Under the pieces are notes generated by a model, which was given only the letters and a program-made list of their open reading frames with translations, ran no database searches and had not been told where the DNA came from. Below are positions 6,984-12,028 of a stretch of 12,028 bases of DNA, piece by piece. A program made the translations under genes and the position numbers. Source of the DNA: Pseudomonadota bacterium (lineage in GTDB: Bacteria > Myxococcota > UBA9042 > PHBI01); NCBI GenBank assembly GCA_005788935.1, contig SYAK01000428.1:1-12028 (forward strand), read 5' to 3'. How positions within the stretch are numbered: the stretch's first letter is position 1; every line of letters begins with the position of its first letter.

Positions 6984-9900
6984 ATGCCCCCCAGCAAATC
7001 ACGCCGCAGGTTGATCCTGTTCCTGACCAGCCTGACCCTTGCAGGCTGCGCGGACATTCCGCCCGAGGCCACCCCGCCCGCTGCGCCCCCAGCCCACGCG
7101 TTCCCGGGTTCGGTCGTGCTCGGCGCGGTCGAGGCGGATCTCGCGCCGCTCGCGTGTACCGTCGCCCTGGACGTGGCCATGGTGACGGTCCCGGCCAGCG
7201 GCACGGTCCGGCTCGGGATGAGCCCCGTCGATGGGGCCCTCGAGGTCAACGGAAACCCCTGCCTGACTGACGCAGGCGTGGCCGGGACCGTGCGCGGGCG
7301 GCTCGGGACCCTGAAGCGCCTCGTCCTGTCGCTGGGCGCCAATTCCAACGTCTTGTTCAGCTACGAGTCCGGAATCTTTCTGGCGGGTTACGGTGTTCGT
7401 GGCGTGGTCCCGACCCCGGGCGTGCAGGTCATCGCCGGGGGCGCCTGGCGACTCGGCGTGGTGGGTCAGGACGCGCTGCCCGACATCATGACGCTTGGCG
7501 CGGATGGTCTCAGCGTCAACCGCGACGCCATCCTCGACCTGTCCTGGAACACCGCCCCGACCCGCGCCGAAGTGGCGGGCCTCGGGCGAAACGACCTGTT
7601 GAGCGCCGGTGGCGACCAGCCTCGCGCGGTGCGAGGCGTCGGGTTGCCGTTCGCCGGGATGGCGGTCCTGCTTGGCGGTGGCGGCAACGATACGCTCACG
7701 GGCGGCGACGGCGACGACACGCTCAACGGCGGCGACGGCGCCGACCGCTTCAACGTCCTCGCGAGCAGCGTCGTCGGTGCAACCGCGGACGGCGCTGACA
7801 CGTTCATCGGCGGCGACGCGCTCGACATCGTCGACTACAGCCGCCGGTCCGAAGCCATCGTCGTGTCGGGTGGGACGGCCTGGGTCCCGATCGAGGTCAG
7901 CGAGGACGTCCGCGACGCGCAGATGTGCACGGCGGTCACGTCGGGTCCGGCCGAGGCCATCGCCACCCAGCCAGCGGCTGGGGTCACGGTCGCGCAACGG
8001 GCAGCGCGCCGGGGCGACGGGCGCCTCGTCTTCACGACCTGCACGGCTGAGTGCGACCCGATGCAGGACGCCTTCACGACCGAGAACGACGACATCGGGA
8101 GCGACATCGAGCGCGTCATGGGCACGCGCCTCAACGACTGGTTCTACGGCGGCTGCGGCAACGAAGAATACTTCGGTGGGGCAGGCGATGACTACTTCGG
8201 CGCGAGCGGTGGCGACGACACCCTGCGCGGTGATCTCGGCATCGACTACTTCGACGGCGGTTCGGGTCCGAACGGCCGCGACATGATGGACGGCGGCCGC
8301 GGCCTCGACACGCTCGACTACCGCGACCGGACAGCCGGTGTCCGCGTGACGATGGATGGTCGCGCCAACGACGGCTACACGCCCGACACGACAAACCTGA
8401 CGGCCGTCGATGTCGAGGGCGACAACCCGATGCGAACCATCGAGATTCTCTACGGAACCGCTCACAAGGACACCTTGGGCGGGAACGGCCTCGCGAACTG
8501 GATCTACGGCGGCGAAGGCGACGACACGCTGCTCGGTGACTCGGGCAACGACTGGCTCTTTGGACAGGCCGGCATCGACACCATCCGGGGCGGCAACGGC
8601 AACGACACCATCCGCGGCGGCGCAGGGGCCGACAAGATCTTCGGTGACAGCGGCAACGACAGCGTCCAGGCCGACCGAGGCCGCTGGTGCGACGGGCGCG
8701 AGACTGTCGGCTGCAAGACCGATGACGACTGTGACGGCGCGGCCTGCCTCGCCGAGGTCCCCTGTGAGATCCCGGGGACCTGCGATGACGTCATCGACAC
8801 GGGCATGGGCAACGACACCATCGACGCCAACATGGATCCCGGCGCCGATGGCTACACCTGTGGTGCCGGCACGGACACCGTGTCCTACATCGACCGCCCG
8901 GCCTACATCTCGGTCTCGCGCCTCGATGGCCTCGCCAACGACGGAGAGGCCTGGCTCGACCTCTCGAATGGCCGCCTCGACCGCCTGAGCGGCACCTGCG
9001 AGAACATCCTCGCCCCCGAGATGCCAGAGGTCGGCGGGGCGAGGGTGACGCTCAGCGACACCGAGGTCGAGCCCCGCGAAGAGGTCATCGCGACCGTGAC
9101 GCTGCTCGGCGCCGACGGGGCCCCACTCGCGCTGCGCGGCATCATGGTTCACCTGAGCGTCGCCACGGGCGGCGTCGGGACCTTCCAGAACGGCGGACGC
9201 GCGGCCGACAACGGCGACGGGACCTACACCGGGACCTTCGCGTCGGTCGAGCCCGGGACGGCCACCGTGGCGGTCACGTTGAACGGCGCCCCGGCCCCGA
9301 GCGACGACGCGACGGCGCCGGCTCAGGTCACGGTCAACGGCAACCCCTGCACCTCGGGCACCGAGTGCGTGACAGGTGTCTGCGGCGCGGACCGGGTCTG
9401 CGCCGCGGCCGTCTGCACCGACGGCGTCAGGAACGGCGGCGAGACCAGCGTGGACTGCGGTGGTCCGGTCTGCCCCGACTGTCCGGCCGGTTCAGGCTGT
9501 GTGGCGGGCGCCGACTGCGCGACCGGCGTCTGCACGAACGGCACGTGCCGGGGCGCAAGCTGCACCGACGGCGTCAAGAACGGCGATGAGACAGGCGTGG
9601 ACTGTGGTGGCAGCTGCATCGGCTGCGCGACCGCGGGCCCGTGTGTCATCGGCTCCGACTGCGCCAGCAAGGTGTGTTTCGACAGCACCTGCCAGGCCCC
9701 GAACTGCCGTGACAGCGCCAAGAACGGCCAGGAGACGGACGTCGACTGTGGCGGGCCGCTGTGTGCCCTCTGCGGGTCGGGCCTCGCCTGCGCGAGCGCC
9801 GCCGACTGCGCGAGCAACAGTTGCGTGATGGGCGCCTGCACGACGCCAGTCGCGTGCGACGCCGACGAGTATCTGTCGTCGGGCGTCTGCACCGCCTGCC

Positions 9901-12028
9901 CGTCGACCTGCACGTCCTGCACCGGCGCGACGACCTGCACGACGTGCGCGACTGGCCACGAGCGCTGGGGCGGCAGCTGCCGTCCGACCTGCGCCGCAGA
10001 CGAGTATCGCGACACGACCGGAACGTGCCAGGCGTGCGCTCAGGACGACTGCGAGGCCTGTGTTACGGCGAGCGGGCCAGCGGACAGCTCGGCGGGTAGC
10101 TGCGGCGCCTGCACCGCGGGCTTCGACCTCATCGCCGGGAGCTGCGTCGCCGCGTGCGCCGAGGGCACCTGGCGAGATGGGATGGGGTGCTCCCCCTGCT
10201 CGAACGGATGCGCCACCTGCAGCAGCGGCAGCGCGTGCCAGGCCTGCGCGTCGGGGTTCGTCGCGCAGGGGACCGGGTGCACGGGCGCCCCGGTGAGCGT
10301 GATGCTCGACGCGGGTAGCGGCGCCTTCGCTGGCGGCGCAAAGACCACCTGGACCGTGGCCTACCAGGGCACGTACCCGGTCGCCAGCTTCCCCAGCCCG
10401 ACCCGCTCGGGTTACACCTTCAACGTCTGGCTTGACGCGGACGGGGCCCCCGTGACCGACGCGGCGGTCGTGAACACGACGGTGTCGCATACTCTCGTGG
10501 CGGACTGGACCGCGAACACGTACCCGGTCGCGTATGACAGCGCCGGTGGCACGCCGTGCTCGCCCCCCGGACTGACCGCAACCTACGGAAGCGGCTACGG
10601 CGCCCTCTGTGAGCCGACCCGGACCGGTTATGCCTTCTCGGGCTGGTTCACCGCGCCAGCCGGCGCCGGGACGCAGATCACCGACACCTCGGCCGTCTCC
10701 ACGGCGAGCGCCCACACCCTCCACGCGAAGTGGACGGCGGGCTCGGTGAAGGTCACGTTCGACCCGCAGGAGGGCGACCCCTGCAGCCCGACCTGGGTCT
10801 TCGGCACCTTCGACGCCAATTACGGGACGCTCTGCGCGACCGAGCGGAAGGGCCACGCGCTCGCTGGCTGGTGGACGTCGCCCTCGGGCGGCACGCAGGT
10901 CGTCGACTCGACGAAGCTCACCGACCCGGCCGACCACATCCTCTATGCGCACTGGACGCCATCGACCTACACGGTCGGCTACAACAGCCTCGGCGGCAGC
11001 GCCTGCCCATCGACCACGGTGACCTGGGACGTCGCCTACGGCTCGCTCTGCGAGCCGACCAGGACCGGATACACCTTCACGGGCTGGACCCTCGATGGCG
11101 TCGCGGTGACGGGCGCCACGCGCGTGTCGACGGCGTCGGACCACACGCTGGCCGCGACGTGGTCAGGCAACACCCACACGCTCACCTACGATGCGCAGGG
11201 AGGCGCCGCGTGCGCCCCGACGTCGAAGGTCGTGACCTACGGCGCAACGTACGGCGACCTGTGCGTCCCGCTCCGGACGGGTTACGCGTTCGAAGGCTGG
11301 CGGACCGCGCCAGCTGGCGGCGGCAGCGACGTGCTGTCGACGACCACGGTGGCCACGGACGCGGGCCACACGATCTATGCCAAGTGGGCCGCAGGCGCCG
11401 TGACCGTGACGTACGACGTCCAGTCGGGCGTCGCCTGCAGCCCGTCGGCGAAGAGCGTCACCTTCAACGCCGCCTACGGGACGCTCTGCGCGCCGACCCG
11501 GCCCGGCTACCTGTTCGCGGGCTGGCGGACCGCGCCCGCGGGCGGCGGGACCGTGGTCAGTGACGCGACGACCGTGTCGAACCCGTCCGGCCACACCCTC
11601 TACGCCCAATGGACCGCGAAGACCATGACGGTCACCTACGCCAGCAACGGCGGCTCCGCCTGCTCGCCCCTGACGCGCTCCGCGACCTTCGACGCCAGCT
11701 ACGGGACGCTCTGTGCGCCGCTGCGGACGGGCTACCCCTTCAACGGTTGGCGGCTCGCGGGCGCGACCGTGACGAGCGGGACCACGGTCACGACCGAGAG
11801 CGACCACACGCTGACCGCCGCCTGGAACGCCGACACCGTCACGGTGACCTACGCCGACCCGAACGGCCTTGGCTGCCACACGACGACGAAGTCCGTGGTC
11901 TTCGATGGTACCTACGGCGCGCTCTGCAGCCCGACACGCACGGGCTACGCCTTCAACGGCTGGCAGCTTGCTGGCGCCATGGTCACGAGCGCGACCACGG
12001 TCTCGACCGCGACCAGCCACACCTTGAC
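6984..12028 (+). CDS. Giant mosaic RTX / cysteine-rich / B-repeat lipoprotein (3' end outside window)
   Basis: The frame is open from the ATG at 6984 to the right edge: 1681 complete codons with no stop, so it is partial. The N-terminus is a lipoprotein signal: KSRRR, a hydrophobic core, lipobox LAGC with C22. Order of parts: a region without a recognised domain (~23-230); RTX calcium-binding nonapeptides (231-257, degenerate ones ~389-450, six more at 509-562, a further GMGNDTID near 605); an Ig-like domain resembling Big-type invasin modules (~684-771); three DGVKNG-type cysteine repeats (~789-954); a furin-like cysteine-rich region (958-1099); and at least eight Listeria-Bacteroides (InlB B-type) repeats from 1104. 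Classical RTX proteins lack an N-terminal signal and use type I secretion, so RTX blocks on a Sec-exported lipoprotein suggest calcium-dependent folding at the surface. An adhesin or surface-stalk role is inferred from family knowledge; the ligand is unknown, and no catalytic domain is visible. Confidence 0.88.
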   Translation, partial: MPPSKSRRRLILFLTSLTLAGCADIPPEATPPAAPPAHAFPGSVVLGAVEADLAPLACTVALDVAMVTVPASGTVRLGMSPVDGALEVNGNPCLTDAGVAGTVRGRLGTLKRLVLSLGANSNVLFSYESGIFLAGYGVRGVVPTPGVQVIAGGAWRLGVVGQDALPDIMTLGADGLSVNRDAILDLSWNTAPTRAEVAGLGRNDLLSAGGDQPRAVRGVGLPFAGMAVLLGGGGNDTLTGGDGDDTLNGGDGADRFNVLASSVVGATADGADTFIGGDALDIVDYSRRSEAIVVSGGTAWVPIEVSEDVRDAQMCTAVTSGPAEAIATQPAAGVTVAQRAARRGDGRLVFTTCTAECDPMQDAFTTENDDIGSDIERVMGTRLNDWFYGGCGNEEYFGGAGDDYFGASGGDDTLRGDLGIDYFDGGSGPNGRDMMDGGRGLDTLDYRDRTAGVRVTMDGRANDGYTPDTTNLTAVDVEGDNPMRTIEILYGTAHKDTLGGNGLANWIYGGEGDDTLLGDSGNDWLFGQAGIDTIRGGNGNDTIRGGAGADKIFGDSGNDSVQADRGRWCDGRETVGCKTDDDCDGAACLAEVPCEIPGTCDDVIDTGMGNDTIDANMDPGADGYTCGAGTDTVSYIDRPAYISVSRLDGLANDGEAWLDLSNGRLDRLSGTCENILAPEMPEVGGARVTLSDTEVEPREEVIATVTLLGADGAPLALRGIMVHLSVATGGVGTFQNGGRAADNGDGTYTGTFASVEPGTATVAVTLNGAPAPSDDATAPAQVTVNGNPCTSGTECVTGVCGADRVCAAAVCTDGVRNGGETSVDCGGPVCPDCPAGSGCVAGADCATGVCTNGTCRGASCTDGVKNGDETGVDCGGSCIGCATAGPCVIGSDCASKVCFDSTCQAPNCRDSAKNGQETDVDCGGPLCALCGSGLACASAADCASNSCVMGACTTPVACDADEYLSSGVCTACPSTCTSCTGATTCTTCATGHERWGGSCRPTCAADEYRDTTGTCQACAQDDCEACVTASGPADSSAGSCGACTAGFDLIAGSCVAACAEGTWRDGMGCSPCSNGCATCSSGSACQACASGFVAQGTGCTGAPVSVMLDAGSGAFAGGAKTTWTVAYQGTYPVASFPSPTRSGYTFNVWLDADGAPVTDAAVVNTTVSHTLVADWTANTYPVAYDSAGGTPCSPPGLTATYGSGYGALCEPTRTGYAFSGWFTAPAGAGTQITDTSAVSTASAHTLHAKWTAGSVKVTFDPQEGDPCSPTWVFGTFDANYGTLCATERKGHALAGWWTSPSGGTQVVDSTKLTDPADHILYAHWTPSTYTVGYNSLGGSACPSTTVTWDVAYGSLCEPTRTGYTFTGWTLDGVAVTGATRVSTASDHTLAATWSGNTHTLTYDAQGGAACAPTSKVVTYGATYGDLCVPLRTGYAFEGWRTAPAGGGSDVLSTTTVATDAGHTIYAKWAAGAVTVTYDVQSGVACSPSAKSVTFNAAYGTLCAPTRPGYLFAGWRTAPAGGGTVVSDATTVSNPSGHTLYAQWTAKTMTVTYASNGGSACSPLTRSATFDASYGTLCAPLRTGYPFNGWRLAGATVTSGTTVTTESDHTLTAAWNADTVTVTYADPNGLGCHTTTKSVVFDGTYGALCSPTRTGYAFNGWQLAGAMVTSATTVSTATSHTL
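7674..7754 (+). repeat. RTX nonapeptide block 1
   Basis: Three consecutive nonapeptides fitting GGxGxDxUx: GGGGNDTLT, GGDGDDTLN, GGDGADRFN (residues 231-257). This is the calcium-binding parallel beta-roll signature. Confidence 0.9.
8148..8334 (+). repeat. Degenerate RTX block 2
   Basis: Residues 389-450 carry GGCGNEEYF and GGAGDDYFG, then GGDDTLRGD, GIDYFDGG and GRGLDTLDY. Spacing and consensus are relaxed, so only part of this block may bind calcium. Confidence 0.7.
8508..8669 (+). repeat. RTX nonapeptide block 3, six units
   Basis: Six uninterrupted nonapeptides at residues 509-562: GGEGDDTLL, GDSGNDWLF, GQAGIDTIR, GGNGNDTIR, GGAGADKIF, GDSGNDSVQ. This is the most regular calcium-binding block of the protein. 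Confidence 0.92.
9414..9842 (+). repeat. Three DGVKNG-type cysteine-rich repeats
   Basis: Units start at cysteines 811, 860 and 908 (9414, 9561, 9705), 48-49 residues apart. Each follows C-x-D-G/S-x-x-NG-x-ET-x-VDCGG, then two close cysteines, then a C...DCAS/T...C...C tail. A partial tail unit (GTECVTGVC) precedes the first. Such repeats are common in secreted proteins of deltaproteobacteria. Confidence 0.8.
9855..10280 (+). repeat. Furin-like / growth-factor-receptor-type cysteine-rich region
   Basis: Residues 958-1099 hold about 25 cysteines in CxxC patterns such as CTACPSTCTSC, CTTCATGHE and CSPCSNGCATC, with G-hydrophobic turns after many CxxC pairs. This resembles the furin-like repeats of eukaryotic receptors and protozoan surface proteins. 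Resemblance is by pattern only; no alignment could be run. Confidence 0.65.
10293..12028 (+). repeat. Eight Listeria-Bacteroides (InlB B-type) repeats, last one cut by the window edge
   Basis: Units start at 10293, 10515, 10740, 10962, 11169, 11394, 11619 and 11832. The seven complete ones have 69-75 residues. Each follows VTY-x-GG, then YG-x-L, P-x-RTGY-x-F-x-GW, a Thr/Val-rich segment, and (H)TLxAxW. Units 2-8 carry two cysteines, one just after the GG and one in the YGxLC motif; unit 1 has none. The array probably continues to the right. Confidence 0.9.

Noticed and set aside
8508..8669. Short regular DNA repeats that could suggest a CRISPR-like array
   Set aside because: The 27-base periodicity is codon-framed and encodes RTX nonapeptides. 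Units are not identical and have no spacers.
6999..9152. Long - strand open frame (717 codons) opposite the RTX region
   Set aside because: It is antisense to a clearly coding frame with RTX nonapeptides, and its Val/Ala/Asp-rich translation shows no motif. It is a codon-bias shadow.
9492..11144. - strand open frame (550 codons) opposite the cysteine-rich and B-repeat region
   Set aside because: Its Arg/Gly/Ala-rich translation merely mirrors the repeats of the + strand gene.

Overview
The window is GC-rich DNA (about 70% by eye) apart from its first ~150 bases, which are about 47% GC by hand count. All recognisable genes lie on the + strand. The two large lipoproteins built from cysteine-rich repeats, PPC-like modules and DUF4215/myxococcal-type cysteine repeats point to Myxococcota, Bradymonadota or a related deltaproteobacterial lineage. 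This placement is inferred from composition and protein style; no rRNA, tRNA or phylogenetic marker is present.

Layout. Positions 1-~155 hold a low-GC stretch with no recognisable gene. It meets a high-GC open frame (160-1212) encoding only the second ATPase half of a UvrA-type protein. That half has a clear Walker A, zinc-finger and signature motif, but alanine replaces the Walker B glutamate. Its stop codon overlaps the ATG of a membrane glycosyltransferase of the GT39/PMT/ArnT type (1209-3299), so the two are probably translated together. A 131-base gap with a possible promoter leads to a 1102-residue lipoprotein (3431-6739): a lipobox, an acidic linker, six cysteine-rich repeats, then PPC-like modules alternating with DUF4215-type repeats. 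A structured 244-base gap (6740-6983) follows. It holds a palindrome, a hairpin and a 15-base near-perfect direct repeat.

The last gene starts at 6984 and is still open at the right edge (at least 1681 residues). It is a mosaic lipoprotein: RTX calcium-binding nonapeptides, an Ig-like (Big-type) domain, three DGVKNG-type cysteine repeats, a furin-like cysteine-rich region, and at least eight Listeria-Bacteroides (InlB B-type) repeats. Seven of these eight carry a cysteine pair at nearly fixed spacing.

How the genes may work together. The right three quarters encode a surface or extracellular module of two giant, disulfide-rich, probably calcium-responsive lipoproteins, with a nearby glycosyltransferase that could decorate them or an envelope glycan. 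This functional link is inference from proximity. No known defence, mobile or biosynthetic system was recognised. The most unusual items are the composition break that truncates the UvrA-like gene, its apparently hydrolysis-deficient ATPase site, and the cysteine-paired B-repeats in a mosaic RTX lipoprotein.
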